From: Methylotenera versatilis 79 | Lineage (GTDB): Bacteria > Pseudomonadota > Gammaproteobacteria > Burkholderiales > Methylophilaceae | NCBI RefSeq assembly: GCF_000384375.1 | Contig: NZ_ARVX01000001.1 | Coordinates: 496,001 to 560,000 of the forward strand | Length of the DNA stretch: 64,000 nt | Reading direction: 5' to 3' | Shown here: in pieces, positions 20,591 to 31,471 of the stretch | Position numbering within the stretch: position 1 is the first letter of the stretch | Layout of the letters: each line of letters starts with the position of its first letter | The notes under the pieces: model-generated | Database searches by the model: none | Told to the model about the DNA's origin: nothing | Seen by the model: the letters and a program-made list of their open reading frames with translations, nothing else | Position numbers and translations under genes: made by a program

Positions 20591-20907
20591 TATTTACTTC
20601 GACTTTCTTTCTCTGTAATACCAGACAAACCTTCACGGCGCGCTAGTTCGTCCAGCACATCTTGCGGTTTTAAACCTGCGTGACTCAGCATAATCAAGGT
20701 ATGAAACCACAAATCAGCAGTTTCATAAATAATTTCTTCTTTGTTACCACCTTTGGCTGCAATGACTGTTTCAGTCGCTTCCTCACCAATCTTTTTTAAG
20801 ATACTGTCTAACCCTTTAGCATACAGTTTCGCCACATAAGACGAAGTTGGATCAGCGGCTTTACGCTGTTCCAACAATTCTGCTAATCGATCTAATACAT
20901 CATTCAT
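20590..20907 (-). CDS. hisE: Phosphoribosyl-ATP pyrophosphatase
   Basis: Encodes the 105-residue HisE, which performs the second step of histidine synthesis: phosphoribosyl-ATP to phosphoribosyl-AMP and pyrophosphate. The MazG-like helical fold shows [15 protein letters not shown] and the metal-binding [16 protein letters not shown]. It is a separate protein here rather than fused to HisI. It lies 49 nt after hisI and ends in a 1-nt overlap with hinT. Confidence 0.95.
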   Translation of the reverse strand: MNDVLDRLAELLEQRKAADPTSSYVAKLYAKGLDSILKKIGEEATETVIAAKGGNKEEIIYETADLWFHTLIMLSHAGLKPQDVLDELARREGLSGITEKESRSK

Positions 20908-20956
20908 GCTATTCAGTCTTAATCACTAATAATCTTTAAAAAACCATCGCGAAAAA

Positions 20957-21355
20957 TCAATCGTGATATATCGTTTTAGGGTCTTTTAGCACAGGCTGGT
21001 CAATTAACCATTGCGCTTGCGAATCTTTATCTTGTTCTAGCTTCTTAAAAAAACAATTATGTCGACCCGTATGGCAAGCGATTCCACCAATTTGTTCCAC
21101 TTTAATCAACACAACGTCTTCATCACAATCCAGACGAATCTCATGCACTTTTTGCGTGTGACCGGATTCCTCACCTTTACGCCATAATTTATTACGTGAG
21201 CGCGACCAATAAACAGCTTGTTTTGATTCATTGGTTAACTGTAAAGCTTCGCGATTCATCCACGCAAACATTAACACACGCCCACTATCAAATTCCTGCG
21301 CAATTACAGGCACCAAGCCGTTTGCATCCCAATTTACTTCATCTAACCAATTCAT
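20957..21355 (-). CDS. hisI: Phosphoribosyl-AMP cyclohydrolase
   Basis: Encodes the 132-residue HisI, which opens the adenine ring of phosphoribosyl-AMP in step three of histidine synthesis. Conserved parts are [32 protein letters not shown] and the metal-binding cysteines in CDEDVV and [11 protein letters not shown] start at the ATG at 21355 ([10 protein letters not shown]), 13 nt after the hisF stop; a longer frame overlaps hisF by about 70 nt and does not look like the family. Confidence 0.95.
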   Translation of the reverse strand: MNWLDEVNWDANGLVPVIAQEFDSGRVLMFAWMNREALQLTNESKQAVYWSRSRNKLWRKGEESGHTQKVHEIRLDCDEDVVLIKVEQIGGIACHTGRHNCFFKKLEQDKDSQAQWLIDQPVLKDPKTIYHD

Positions 21356-21368
21356 ATTGTCAGCCCGC

Positions 21369-22136
21369 TCAAAGTCTAACCTCAATTTTGTGGCTACGCA
21401 TATATTCTTTTGCCTGCTGGACTGTGTATTCACCATAGTGGAAAATACTCGCCGCTAGCACAGCATCCGCGCCGCCAATAGTCACACCATCAACCAAATG
21501 CTGTAAATTACCGACACCGCCAGAAGCAATCAATGGCACATCTACCGCATCTGAAATCGCGCGATTTAATGGATTATTAAAACCAATTTTCGTACCGTCT
21601 CTGTCCATGCTGGTGACCAATAATTCACCTGCACCCAAACTGACCATATATTCAGCCCATTTGACTGCATCTAGCCCTGTCGCTTTACGGCCGCCATGGG
21701 TAAAAACTTCCCATTCAAATGGCTGATTGTCTACCTTTTTAGCATCGATGGCTACTACAATGCATTGTGAACCGAATCGCGCAGCGGCATCTTGTACCAC
21801 TTGTGGATTCAATACGGCGGTCGTATTTATACTGACTTTATCAGCACCCGCGTTGAGTAAACGACGCACATCCTCCACCTCGCGCACGCCACCACCAACT
21901 GTTAAAGGAATAAATACTTGGCTGGCCACTTGCTCGATAATATGTAGAATCAAGCCGCGATTATCTGAGCTGGCAGTAATGTCTAAAAAAGTGAGTTCGT
22001 CTGCACCTTGGTCATCATAGCGCTTGGCAATTTCAACCGGGTCGCCAGCATCACGCAACTCTAAAAAGTTGATGCCTTTCACCACGCGACCATTGGTCAC
22101 ATCTAGGCAAGGAATGATGCGCTTTGCTAATGCCAT
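21369..22136 (-). CDS. hisF: Imidazole glycerol phosphate synthase, cyclase subunit
   Basis: Encodes the 255-residue HisF, the (beta/alpha)8 cyclase that uses ammonia from HisH to make imidazole-glycerol phosphate and [18 protein letters not shown] holds the catalytic Asp near residue 12, and the second is in [12 protein letters not shown]. Phosphate loops IPLTVGGGV and PLIASGGVG are intact. It follows hisA by 42 nt. Confidence 0.97.
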   Translation of the reverse strand: MALAKRIIPCLDVTNGRVVKGINFLELRDAGDPVEIAKRYDDQGADELTFLDITASSDNRGLILHIIEQVASQVFIPLTVGGGVREVEDVRRLLNAGADKVSINTTAVLNPQVVQDAAARFGSQCIVVAIDAKKVDNQPFEWEVFTHGGRKATGLDAVKWAEYMVSLGAGELLVTSMDRDGTKIGFNNPLNRAISDAVDVPLIASGGVGNLQHLVDGVTIGGADAVLAASIFHYGEYTVQQAKEYMRSHKIEVRL

Positions 22137-22178
22137 TGGCTTAAATCCACTTCATTATTTTGAGCTGATTTAAAGTCA

Positions 22179-22916
22179 TTAACTCAGCGAGTCTGCAAGA
22201 CTTTGTGCAGCGGCAAAATCCAGTGTGCCCTCATAGATCGCACGACCTGTAATCGTACCAATAATACCCTCACTTGCCACCGCGCACAGTTTGCGCACAT
22301 CATCTAAATTAGTTACACCGCCTGAAGCAATCACAGGAATAGTTAAGGCTTGGGCTAAGGCAACTGTCGCCTCGATATTCACGCCAGTTAACATGCCATC
22401 GCGGCCAATATCTGTGTAAACAATGGCATTAACACCATAATCTTCAAACTTTTTAGCCAAATCAATCACATCATGTCCGGTGAGTTTCGACCAACCATCA
22501 ATCGCCACTTTGCCTTCTTTTGCATCTAAACCGACCATAATTTGACCAGGGAAAGCATAACAAGCTTCATGTAAGAAGCCCGGCGTTTTAACAGCTGCTG
22601 TGCCAATAATCACGTAATCGATACCGTCATCTAGATAACGCTCTATGGTTTCCAGATCGCGAATACCACCACCTAATTGAATAGGAATTTCACCTTTAAC
22701 AGCGTTTACAATCGACTTGATGGCATTCTCGTTAACAGGCTTGCCTGCAAATGCGCCGTTCAAATCGACTAGATGTAAACGCTTGCCGCCTTGATCAACC
22801 CAATGCCGCGCCATCGCGCCTGGATCTTCTGAAAATACGGTGGATTCTTCCATAAGGCCTTGTTTTAAACGTACACAATGGCCATCTTTGAGATCAATTG
22901 CAGGAATAATAAGCAT
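22179..22916 (-). CDS. hisA: ProFAR isomerase (HisA)
   Basis: Encodes the 245-residue HisA, which isomerises ProFAR to PRFAR by an Amadori rearrangement. It is a (beta/alpha)8 barrel related to His[17 protein letters not shown] carries the N-terminal catalytic Asp, [12 protein letters not shown] the second, and [11 protein letters not shown] and PVIASGGV the phosphate loops. The hisH-hisA gap is 79 nt. Confidence 0.97.
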   Translation of the reverse strand: MLIIPAIDLKDGHCVRLKQGLMEESTVFSEDPGAMARHWVDQGGKRLHLVDLNGAFAGKPVNENAIKSIVNAVKGEIPIQLGGGIRDLETIERYLDDGIDYVIIGTAAVKTPGFLHEACYAFPGQIMVGLDAKEGKVAIDGWSKLTGHDVIDLAKKFEDYGVNAIVYTDIGRDGMLTGVNIEATVALAQALTIPVIASGGVTNLDDVRKLCAVASEGIIGTITGRAIYEGTLDFAAAQSLADSLS

Positions 22917-22995
22917 GATTGTTATTGATTAAAAATTACAAAAAAAATGGAGTTAAAGATTCTAGTTTATCAAGTCTTCACTTGTTAACTGCTGA

Positions 22996-23649
22996 TTAAG
23001 GTTTCCAATATACAAAATTGCGCAGTAATTGCAAGCCGGCTTGCGCACTTTTTTCTACGTGAAACTGTGTTGCGAATATATTATCTTGCGCCACAACACT
23101 GCAAAAACGCTCAGGATATTCAGTTTCACCGACAGTTAAAGCAGCATCCAAAGGGGCGGCATAATAACTATGTACATGATAAAACCGCGTGGCATCTTCA
23201 ATATCTTGCCACAAGGCGTGCGGCTTATCTTGGTCGTTTTTTAATTGATAGACTTGATTCCAACCCATGTGTGGAATCTTCAATTTCTCATCATTCACTA
23301 TTTGATGCGCCGCAAAACGTTTCACATCGCCTTTAAATATGCCCAATCCAGCTGTATCGCCCTCTTCAGAGTGTTCAAACAACAATTGCATGCCGATGCA
23401 AATACCTAAGAAAGGTTTATTGGCTGCTGCATACAGGATGGCATCACGTAAGTTTCTACTATCTAATTCGCGCATGCAATCTGGCATTGCGCCTTGCCCA
23501 GGAAAAACAATGCGCTCTGCCAGCTGAATCACAGAAGCATCACTGGTGATGACAACCGATTTACCCTGCGCGACATGCTCAACCGCTTTAGAAACGGATC
23601 GCAAATTGCCCATGCCGTAATCAACGACTGCAATATCTATTTTAGTCAT
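22996..23649 (-). CDS. hisH: Imidazole glycerol phosphate synthase, glutamine amidotransferase subunit
   Basis: Encodes the 217-residue HisH, the class I glutaminase that feeds ammonia to HisF. The nucleophile lies in FLGICIGMQLLFE, an oxyanion-region PGQGAMPDCM motif is present, and the catalytic His and Glu are in ATQFHVEKS. It opens TKIDIAVVDYGMGNLRSV. It lies 34 nt after hisB. Confidence 0.96.
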   Translation of the reverse strand: MTKIDIAVVDYGMGNLRSVSKAVEHVAQGKSVVITSDASVIQLAERIVFPGQGAMPDCMRELDSRNLRDAILYAAANKPFLGICIGMQLLFEHSEEGDTAGLGIFKGDVKRFAAHQIVNDEKLKIPHMGWNQVYQLKNDQDKPHALWQDIEDATRFYHVHSYYAAPLDAALTVGETEYPERFCSVVAQDNIFATQFHVEKSAQAGLQLLRNFVYWKP

Positions 23650-23683
23650 GTGCTAATTTAATCAATTATTGGTACCGCAGCGA

Positions 23684-24271
23684 TTATAAGCTGCCTTTGG
23701 TAGATGGCATGATGCCCGCCATGCGTGCATCGGGCGTAACTGCCATGCGCAAAGCGCGTCCAAAAGCTTTAAATATCGTTTCAGCTTGATGGTGCGAATT
23801 GTGGCCTTTTAAATTATCGATATGTAGTGTGACATTGGCGTGATTCACAAAACCTTGAAAAAATTCGTGTACTAAATCAACATCAAACTCGCCAATTGCG
23901 GCACGCGTAAATTGGCAATTAAATTCCAAACCAGGACGACCTGATAAATCCAACACCACGCGACTTAACGCTTCATCAAGCGGCACATAAGCATGGCCAT
24001 AGCGATTAATGCCTTTTTTATCGCCCACTGCTTTTGAAAATGCCTGGCCTAAAGTAATACCGATATCTTCAACAGTGTGATGTGCATCAATATGCAAATC
24101 ACCTTTGGCCTGAACGTTAATATCCATCATGCCATGGCGTGAAATCTGATCCAGCATGTGGTCTAAAAAACCGAGCCCAGTATTAAATTGTGAAGTGCCG
24201 TTGCCATCGATATTAATCGAGACAGTAATTTGCGTTTCTAATGTGTTGCGGATGACTTCAGCTTGGCGCAT
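23684..24271 (-). CDS. hisB: Imidazoleglycerol-phosphate dehydratase
   Basis: Encodes the 195-residue HisB dehydratase (single-domain form, not fused to a phosphatase), which converts IGP to imidazole-acetol phosphate. The two manganese-binding His motifs [10 protein letters not shown] and [11 protein letters not shown] are present. I start at the ATG at 24271 ([10 protein letters not shown]), the family N-terminus; an upstream TTG would add 7 residues. Only about 95 nt separate it from the hps terminator, so a hisB promoter should lie there; TAAAAT (24309-24314, minus strand) is a possible -10. Confidence 0.95.
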   Translation of the reverse strand: MRQAEVIRNTLETQITVSINIDGNGTSQFNTGLGFLDHMLDQISRHGMMDINVQAKGDLHIDAHHTVEDIGITLGQAFSKAVGDKKGINRYGHAYVPLDEALSRVVLDLSGRPGLEFNCQFTRAAIGEFDVDLVHEFFQGFVNHANVTLHIDNLKGHNSHHQAETIFKAFGRALRMAVTPDARMAGIMPSTKGSL

Positions 24272-24365
24272 GGGTAACTTAAATGAAAACAATCAATAAT
24301 TTAACCGTATTTTAACTCAAACTAAGCCTTGGGCGCAAAGTCACCCTAAATAAACACAGCAAATA

Positions 24366-24393
24366 AAAAAGCCGACTAAATAGTCGGCTTTTT
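24366..24393 (-). terminator. Rho-independent terminator after hps
   Basis: GCCGACT (24371-24377) and AGTCGGC (24382-24388) form a 7-bp GC-rich stem with a 4-nt loop, flanked by A5 and T5, so it extends into an A-T stem and ends in a U-run on the minus strand. It begins 35 nt after the hps stop and separates hps from hisB. Confidence 0.85.
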
Positions 24394-24427
24394 ACCATGC
24401 TAAATATTGCTTAGCTTGAAAAAACTA

Positions 24428-25312
24428 TTACTGAGCCGCAGCTGGCGCTGCTTCTGCTGGAGCAGTTTCAGCTGGTGCTTCTGGAGCCGCTTCAACTGGT
24501 GCAGCTTCTTCAACTGCAGCTGGTGCTTCAGCCGCTGGAGCCACTTCTTCAACAACTGGCGCGTCAACTGGCGCTTCTTGAGCTGGTTTATTACCAGTTA
24601 ATAGATATAAACCTAAAAGTACTGCACCTGCGATTAATGCCCATGGTAAGTATTTACCAAGACCACCAGCTGCAGCTGAGTTGCCACGTGCTAAGCCTGA
24701 AATTTCAGCAGCTGAAGCTGCTGGATCTGCTGCGCCATAGATTGCTGCACCAGCAACCACGATATCAGCACCTGCATCAACTACTTGGCGAACTGTTGCC
24801 GCTTTAACACCGCCAGCAACAGAAACTTTAGCGCCGGTGTTTAAACCAGTAATCAAAGCCAAATCAGCAAAAGGTGTTTGACCAGCTGCTTGTTGATCTA
24901 AACCAGTGTGAACACCAATGATGTGCGCGCCTAATTTTGCGACTTCTTTAGTACGTGCCACTTTGTCTGTTACGTTAATCAAGTCAACTTGTGCTTGTTT
25001 ACCATATTTATTAGCAACATCAATTACACCCTTGATAGTACCAAGATCAGCAGTACCAAGAACAGTAACGATGTCTGCGCCGGCTTTGTAGAATGGCTCA
25101 GCTTCGTAGAAACCAGCATCCATTGTTTTCAAGTCAACTAAGATTTTGTTGTTTGGAAATTTTGCACGCAATGTTTTTAATAATTCAATACCATTGTGTT
25201 TAATGCAAGGTGTACCGATTTCTAAGATATCTACGTGTGGTGCTACTTTAGTTGCCAATGCAACTGTTGCGTCAAAATCTAATGAATCTAATGCCATCTG
25301 GGTTTGTGCCAT
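24428..25312 (-). CDS. hps: 3-hexulose-6-phosphate synthase with C-terminal membrane helix and Ala/Pro/Glu-rich tail
   Basis: Residues 1-207 form a complete hexulose-phosphate synthase of the OMPDC superfamily, the RuMP-cycle enzyme joining formaldehyde to ribulose 5-phosphate. Key motifs are LEIGTPCIKHNG (30-41), the D-x-K-x-x-D motif DLKTMDAG (60-67) and VSVAGGVK. Unlike the usual ~210-residue enzyme, it continues with a Gly/Ala linker, one hydrophobic helix (about 221-239) and a 54-residue tail of mainly Ala, Pro, Glu and Val. Lys220 before the helix suggests a cytoplasmic enzyme with an exported tail. GGAGG precedes the ATG. No hexuloisomerase gene is adjacent. The enzyme call is firm; the extension's role is unknown. 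Confidence 0.92.
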   Translation of the reverse strand: MAQTQMALDSLDFDATVALATKVAPHVDILEIGTPCIKHNGIELLKTLRAKFPNNKILVDLKTMDAGFYEAEPFYKAGADIVTVLGTADLGTIKGVIDVANKYGKQAQVDLINVTDKVARTKEVAKLGAHIIGVHTGLDQQAAGQTPFADLALITGLNTGAKVSVAGGVKAATVRQVVDAGADIVVAGAAIYGAADPAASAAEISGLARGNSAAAGGLGKYLPWALIAGAVLLGLYLLTGNKPAQEAPVDAPVVEEVAPAAEAPAAVEEAAPVEAAPEAPAETAPAEAAPAAAQ

Positions 25313-25454
25313 GGTGCCTATTCCTCCGAGCTCGCTAATAATTTAAAAGGGTTCGATAAAATTATTTGATTAAAAAATTAATATTCTGTAGTTATTTTGT
25401 TTTAATTCAAAGTAATTTTACAAAATACTATTTGCACATTTTGTACATTTCGAC

Positions 25455-25484
25455 ATCATAACCGCAATTGATTCAATATTTCAA
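25455..25484 (-). promoter_or_regulatory. Candidate sigma-70 promoter of hps
   Basis: On the minus strand TTGAAA (25479-25484) and TATGAT (25455-25460) are separated by 18 nt, each one mismatch from consensus. The predicted leader is about 135 nt of AT-rich sequence before a GGAGG Shine-Dalgarno. It would give hps its own transcription unit inside the his cluster. Confidence 0.6.
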
Positions 25485-25548
25485 CAATTTGGTCATAATT
25501 TGATTACAAAACAAGTACCTTAGCGTACTTATGCGCCAGTTGTATCAG

Positions 25549-26631
25549 TTAATCTGATTTTAAAATCGTTGTAAGTGCTTGTATAAGGCTATTTGATTGC
25601 GCATCTGTGCCTATAGTGATGCGAATATATGGCGCGATTCTTGATGGTTTTTTAAAGTGTCGCACAATGATATTGTGCTCACGTAACTTTTCCGCCAACT
25701 CAGCACCACCCAGCGTTTTGTGTTTTGCAAATATGAAATTAGCGCCTGATGGCAAACTTTCAAAATTGAGTGCTTGCAAGTCGTTAACCAATTGATGCCT
25801 TGTCGCGACTACTTTTGCACAAGTCTCATCAAAATAAGCACTGTCTTGCATGGCGGCAACTGCACCTGCTTCAGCAAATCGATCAATTGGATAGGAGTTG
25901 AAACTATCTTTGACACGGACTAGCGCTTCGATTAAGTCCTTATTCCCCAACGCATAGCCCACACGCAATCCCGCTAATGAGCGCGCTTTTGAGAGCGTAT
26001 GTGTGACCAGTAAATTGGGATAAGTATTGATTAACTTAACCGCCGATTCTGTACCAAAATCCACATAAGCTTCATCAATTACCACAACCGAATGCGTATT
26101 TTGGCGTAGCAATTGTTCTATGTCTGAAAGCGCTAACGGAACCCCTGTTGGCGCGTTAGGATTCGGAAAAATAATGCCACCATTAGGTCGCGCATAGTCA
26201 TGGATATCAATGTTAAATTGTTTATCCAACGCGATGGTTTCATATTGAATACCATACAGCCCACAATAAACTGGATAGAAACTATAGGTAATGTCAGGAA
26301 ATAACAGCGGCTTTTCATGTTTTAATAAAGCCTGAAAAACATGCGCCAGCACTTCGTCAGAACCATTGCCGACAAACACTTGATTGGGCTTTATATCGAT
26401 GCCTTGCAAACTAAAGTTTTGTGCAATAGCCGCTTTGAGTTTGTCAGAATTCGGGTCTGGGTAAAGCCTTAAGCTATCAGCAGCTTCTAACTTTAGTGCT
26501 TCAATCACTTTAGGGCTTGGGCCATAAGGATTTTCGTTTGTGTTAAGTTTAACCAGACTATTTAGTTTAGGCTGCTCGCCCGGCACGTAAGGTGTCAACT
26601 TATGTACAACATCACTCCAGAATTTACTCAT
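25549..26631 (-). CDS. hisC: Histidinol-phosphate aminotransferase
   Basis: Encodes the 360-residue class I/II PLP aminotransferase that makes histidinol phosphate from imidazole-acetol phosphate and glutamate. Visible motifs: [11 protein letters not shown] near the start, [18 protein letters not shown], the PLP lysine in [18 protein letters not shown], and IRITIGT at the end. It starts 13 nt after hisD, so hisG-hisD-hisC read as one unit ending before the hps promoter. Confidence 0.96.
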   Translation of the reverse strand: MSKFWSDVVHKLTPYVPGEQPKLNSLVKLNTNENPYGPSPKVIEALKLEAADSLRLYPDPNSDKLKAAIAQNFSLQGIDIKPNQVFVGNGSDEVLAHVFQALLKHEKPLLFPDITYSFYPVYCGLYGIQYETIALDKQFNIDIHDYARPNGGIIFPNPNAPTGVPLALSDIEQLLRQNTHSVVVIDEAYVDFGTESAVKLINTYPNLLVTHTLSKARSLAGLRVGYALGNKDLIEALVRVKDSFNSYPIDRFAEAGAVAAMQDSAYFDETCAKVVATRHQLVNDLQALNFESLPSGANFIFAKHKTLGGAELAEKLREHNIIVRHFKKPSRIAPYIRITIGTDAQSNSLIQALTTILKSD

Positions 26632-26644
26632 TGAAATAATCCCA

Positions 26645-27940
26645 CTATTTCAAGCGATATTCAGCTGATCTTGCATGCGCGGTTAAACCTTCGCCATGCG
26701 CAAGTGTAGAAGCAATTTTGCCCAATTTTTGCGCGCCATCTTGAGAAACCATAATCAGGCTTGAGCGCTTTTGAAAATCATATACACCCAAAGGACTAGA
26801 AAAACGCGCAGTACGCGAAGTCGGCAACACGTGATTCGGTCCTGCGCAATAATCACCTAGTGCCTCGCAAGTATCACGCCCCATAAAAATAGCACCTGCG
26901 TGTCTAATCTTCTTGCTCATTTCAAGCGGATTTTCAACAGATAATTCCAAATGCTCTGGCGCAATGTAGTTGCTGATTGCAATCGCTTCATCTAAATCTT
27001 TGGTTAAGATTAACGCGCCGCGGTCTGATATCGAGGTATTGATAATATCTTTGCGCGGCATGGTTTCTACCAGTTTTTGCATGCTGGCAGCAACTGCATT
27101 TAAAAACGTCGCATCTGGGCTTAACAATATAGACTGCGCTAATTCATCATGTTCCGCTTGGCTGAATAAATCCATCGCAATCCAGTCAGGATTAGTCTTA
27201 CCATCGCAAATCACCAAAATCTCTGAAGGCCCAGCAACCATATCAATACCCACCACACCAAATACACGGCGCTTTGCTGCTGCAACATATGCATTACCTG
27301 GCCCAACGATTTTATCTACTTGCGGCACGGTTTGCGTGCCATAAGCCATTGCACCTACAGCTTGCGCGCCACCGATACAGAATACGCGGTCAACGCCTGC
27401 AATCGCAGCTGCCGCCAAGACTAAGGCGTTTTTTTCACCATTTGGCGTCGGCACCACCATGATTAACTCTTGAACACCCGCCACTTTTGCCGGAATCGCA
27501 TTCATTAATACTGAAGACGGATAAGCGGCTTTTCCGCCTGGTACGTATAAACCAACACGGTCTAATGCAGTCACTTGCTGACCGAGTAAAGTGCCATCTG
27601 CTTCAGTGTAGCTCCATGATTGCATCACTTGTTTTTCATGGTAACTTTTCACTCTATCAGCAGCCGCCTGCAAAGCTGCGCGTTGCTCAGTTGGCAATCC
27701 ATTTAATGCCGCTTGTAATTCAGCTTGGCTAATTTCCAACTCAGCTAATTGAGTCGCATTTGTTTTATCAAAACGATTGGTGTACTCCAATACCGCAACA
27801 TCGCCGCGGGCCTTTACGTCTTTCAATATATTGGCTACAACCACGTCTATAGAATCATCCTGCGCGGTTTCAAACGCCAGTAAGGCTTTCAAATCCGCAT
27901 CAAATGTCGATTCTTTTGTGGATAAACGTCTAATCTTCAT
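26645..27940 (-). CDS. hisD: Histidinol dehydrogenase
   Basis: Encodes the 431-residue HisD, which oxidises histidinol to histidine in two NAD-dependent steps and uses zinc. The signature region runs from [20 protein letters not shown] through [17 protein letters not shown], with Q/H zinc-ligand residues in [18 protein letters not shown] and [13 protein letters not shown] are also present. Length is normal. It lies 68 nt after hisG. Confidence 0.97.
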   Translation of the reverse strand: MKIRRLSTKESTFDADLKALLAFETAQDDSIDVVVANILKDVKARGDVAVLEYTNRFDKTNATQLAELEISQAELQAALNGLPTEQRAALQAAADRVKSYHEKQVMQSWSYTEADGTLLGQQVTALDRVGLYVPGGKAAYPSSVLMNAIPAKVAGVQELIMVVPTPNGEKNALVLAAAAIAGVDRVFCIGGAQAVGAMAYGTQTVPQVDKIVGPGNAYVAAAKRRVFGVVGIDMVAGPSEILVICDGKTNPDWIAMDLFSQAEHDELAQSILLSPDATFLNAVAASMQKLVETMPRKDIINTSISDRGALILTKDLDEAIAISNYIAPEHLELSVENPLEMSKKIRHAGAIFMGRDTCEALGDYCAGPNHVLPTSRTARFSSPLGVYDFQKRSSLIMVSQDGAQKLGKIASTLAHGEGLTAHARSAEYRLK

Positions 27941-28008
27941 GACTCAAATACTTTCACATTTCTTTTGAATACTTAACACTATAAATAGGCCAATTAAATT
28001 GGTGAATT

Positions 28009-28653
28009 TTAGGCTGGCAAAGTGATTGCGCTAGCAAAACTCTCAATAATCGGCTGCAATTGCGCACGATTCAATTTTAACGATGCCTGATTTACGACTA
28101 AACGTGAGCTGATATCGCCGACAAACTCTACGGCTTTAAGGTTATTCGCACGCAGAGTGCCGCCCGTGCTCACCAAATCGACAATCACATCTGCCAAACC
28201 AACCAACGGGCCAAGCTCCATTGAGCCATATAATTTAATCAAATCAACATGCATGCCCTTAGCAGCAAAATGCTCACGCGCGGTTTTGACATATTTCGTC
28301 ACCACTTTCAGCCGCGCACCTTGGCGAATACTGGCTTCGTAATCAAAGCCCTCACGCACCGCCACCATCATTTTGCATTTGGCAATTTGCAAATCTAACG
28401 GCTGATACAAACCTTCGCTGCCATGCTCATCCAGCACATCTTTGCCAGCTATACCTAAATCTGCCGCGCCATATTGCACGTAAGTTGGCACATCCGTTGC
28501 GCGCACAATAATCAGCCGCACATCATCGCGATTGGTTGGCAGGATCAGTTTGCGTGAAGACTCAGGATCTTCCAACGCATGAATACCCGCAGCAGCCAAT
28601 AATGGTGTGGTTTCTTCGAAGATTCTGCCTTTACTTAATGCAATGGTAATCAT
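28009..28653 (-). CDS. hisG: ATP phosphoribosyltransferase, short form
   Basis: Encodes a 214-residue HisG, which commits ATP and PRPP to histidine synthesis. It is the short form without the C-terminal ACT-like regulatory domain, so by family rule it needs the HisZ partner, which is not in this window. [14 protein letters not shown], the [14 protein letters not shown] stretch and the PRPP-binding loop [14 protein letters not shown] are clear. It follows murA by 51 nt. Confidence 0.96.
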   Translation of the reverse strand: MITIALSKGRIFEETTPLLAAAGIHALEDPESSRKLILPTNRDDVRLIIVRATDVPTYVQYGAADLGIAGKDVLDEHGSEGLYQPLDLQIAKCKMMVAVREGFDYEASIRQGARLKVVTKYVKTAREHFAAKGMHVDLIKLYGSMELGPLVGLADVIVDLVSTGGTLRANNLKAVEFVGDISSRLVVNQASLKLNRAQLQPIIESFASAITLPA

Positions 28654-28704
28654 GATTTTTTGCTTATATTTTGGGGTTAAGTCTGTTTTAATTTATTGCG
28701 TTAT

Positions 28705-29970
<1,266 letters not shown>

Positions 29971-30282
29971 CTAAGCAGCCTCGCCCAACAATGCTTGCAA
30001 CTCACCACTTTCGTACATGGCGCGCATAATATCTGAACCGCCTAAAAACTCACCGTTTACATACAATTGCGGAATAGTTGGCCAATTGGCATATTGCTTG
30101 ATGCCTTCGCGAATCGCTTGATCCTGCAACACATCAACCGCTACATACTGTGCATTACAGGCATCTAAAATTTGAGTAGCCAAGTTAGAAAAACCACATT
30201 GCGGAAATTTTGGGCTACCTTTCATATATAAAACCACTTTATTACTGGTCACTGTTTCTTTAATTTGTGCTTGTGCGTCCAT
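29971..30282 (-). CDS. grxD: Monothiol CGFS glutaredoxin
   Basis: Encodes a 103-residue Grx4-type glutaredoxin. The CGFS active site is at C29 (KFPQCGFS), with WPTIPQLYVNGEFLGGSDI supplying the glutathione-binding region. These proteins hold and pass on [2Fe-2S] clusters, often as a heterodimer with BolA proteins, and a bolA gene lies 70 nt upstream. GGAGTAAGAG precedes the ATG. Confidence 0.95.
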   Translation of the reverse strand: MDAQAQIKETVTSNKVVLYMKGSPKFPQCGFSNLATQILDACNAQYVAVDVLQDQAIREGIKQYANWPTIPQLYVNGEFLGGSDIMRAMYESGELQALLGEAA

Positions 30283-30352
30283 CTCTTACTCCTAAACTGA
30301 TGTCTTAATTTAATGTTTTAATCTGAATTTTTACCTGAAAAATGATCGATTT

Positions 30353-30598
30353 TTATTGGTTAAGTATTTGCCATTTTTCAGGTGTATACGTTTTCATACC
30401 TAATGCATGAATTTCTGCGCGCATACGATCGCCCAATGCGGCGTAGACTAACTGATGCTGTTGCACCATATTTTTACCCACGAAAGCAGGGCTGACAATC
30501 ACCGCTTCGAAATGCGTGCCATCATCGCCTAATACTTGAATGTAATCGCAAGGTAACCCTTGCGTGATGTAATTTTGTAACTGCGCTGCGCTTAACAT
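30353..30598 (-). CDS. BolA/IbaG family protein
   Basis: Encodes an 81-residue BolA-fold protein. HFEAVIVSPAFVGKNMVQQHQLVYAALGDRM is the family core, with the conserved His available for cluster binding. Its place between the mla region and murA is that of E. coli ibaG, and it is followed by the CGFS glutaredoxin, its likely partner. Whether it is closer to IbaG or BolA was not resolved. Confidence 0.9.
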   Translation of the reverse strand: MLSAAQLQNYITQGLPCDYIQVLGDDGTHFEAVIVSPAFVGKNMVQQHQLVYAALGDRMRAEIHALGMKTYTPEKWQILNQ

Positions 30599-30682
30599 GC
30601 TTTATTAATCCGTAATTTTAACCATCTAATAAGTAATCTTTAATTAACAGCTTGAACTCAATACTGAATCTTGGCCGTTAAT

Positions 30683-31471
30683 TTAACCTCTTAATTTATA
30701 GCCGGATTTTAACATTTTTAGCGCTGCCCATGCTAACGCTAATAAGAAGCCTAATACGACTACCAAACTCAACCAAGGTGAAATATCACTTTGCCCAAAA
30801 AAACCGTAACGAAAGCCATCTATCATGTAGAAAAATGGATTAAATTTTGACACGGTTTGCCAAAATGGCGGCAAGGAATGAATCGAGTAAAATACACCAG
30901 ATAAAAATGTCAGCGGCATAATAACGAAGTTCTGAAACGCTGCCATTTGATCAAATTTATCCGACCAAATGCCTGCAATAATGCCAAAAGTGCCTAATAA
31001 CGCGCTGCCCAGTAAAGCAAATACAAATATCCACAATGGATGCACCAGCGTTAAATCGACAAACCAAAGGGCGACTAGATAAATACTGATGCCGACTAAA
31101 AAACCGCGAATGATTGCCGCAGCTAAAAATGCGATAAAAAATTGTAAATACGATAATGGTGTTAACAGTACAAATACAATACTGCCCATGATTTTAGATT
31201 GCACTAAGCTAGACGAACTGTTCGCAAATGCATTTTGTAGCAGCGACATCATAATCAAGCCAGGGATTAAAAATGCGGTATATGGCACGCCTTTGTATAC
31301 CTGCACATGACTTTCCAGCACATGCGAAAATATCAATAAATACAGCAGCGAAGTTAATACTGGCGACGCGACCGTTTGGAACGCTACGCGACAAAAACGC
31401 AGCAACTCTTTTTTAAATAAAGTATACGTACCGCGCCATTGCGGCGAAATCAAATCATCAATTAGATTCAT
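30683..31471 (-). CDS. ABC-2 type transporter permease
   Basis: Encodes a 262-residue ABC-2 permease with about six membrane helices; the N-terminus MNLIDDLISPQWRGTYTLFKKELLRF is cytoplasmic. The FLSGVFYSIHSLPPFWQTVSKFNPFFYMIDGFRYG segment is the usual ABC-2 signature near the end. I prefer the ATG at 31471, which overlaps the ATPase gene by 14 nt. It resembles the YadH group of exporter permeases; the substrate is unknown. Confidence 0.85.
   Translation of the reverse strand: MNLIDDLISPQWRGTYTLFKKELLRFCRVAFQTVASPVLTSLLYLLIFSHVLESHVQVYKGVPYTAFLIPGLIMMSLLQNAFANSSSSLVQSKIMGSIVFVLLTPLSYLQFFIAFLAAAIIRGFLVGISIYLVALWFVDLTLVHPLWIFVFALLGSALLGTFGIIAGIWSDKFDQMAAFQNFVIMPLTFLSGVFYSIHSLPPFWQTVSKFNPFFYMIDGFRYGFFGQSDISPWLSLVVVLGFLLALAWAALKMLKSGYKLRG

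Noticed and set aside
24475-24807. Open frame of 110 residues opposite the hps tail
   Set aside because: It mirrors the Ala/Pro/Glu codons of the tail on the other strand; the result is a Leu/Gln-rich low-complexity peptide without start signals.
24428-25312. Reading hps as orotidine 5'-phosphate decarboxylase or keto-gulonate-phosphate decarboxylase
   Set aside because: These share the fold, but the overall pattern (LEIGTPCIKHNG, DLKTMDAG, GVHTGLDQQAAG) is that of hexulose-phosphate synthase and the context is a methylotroph.
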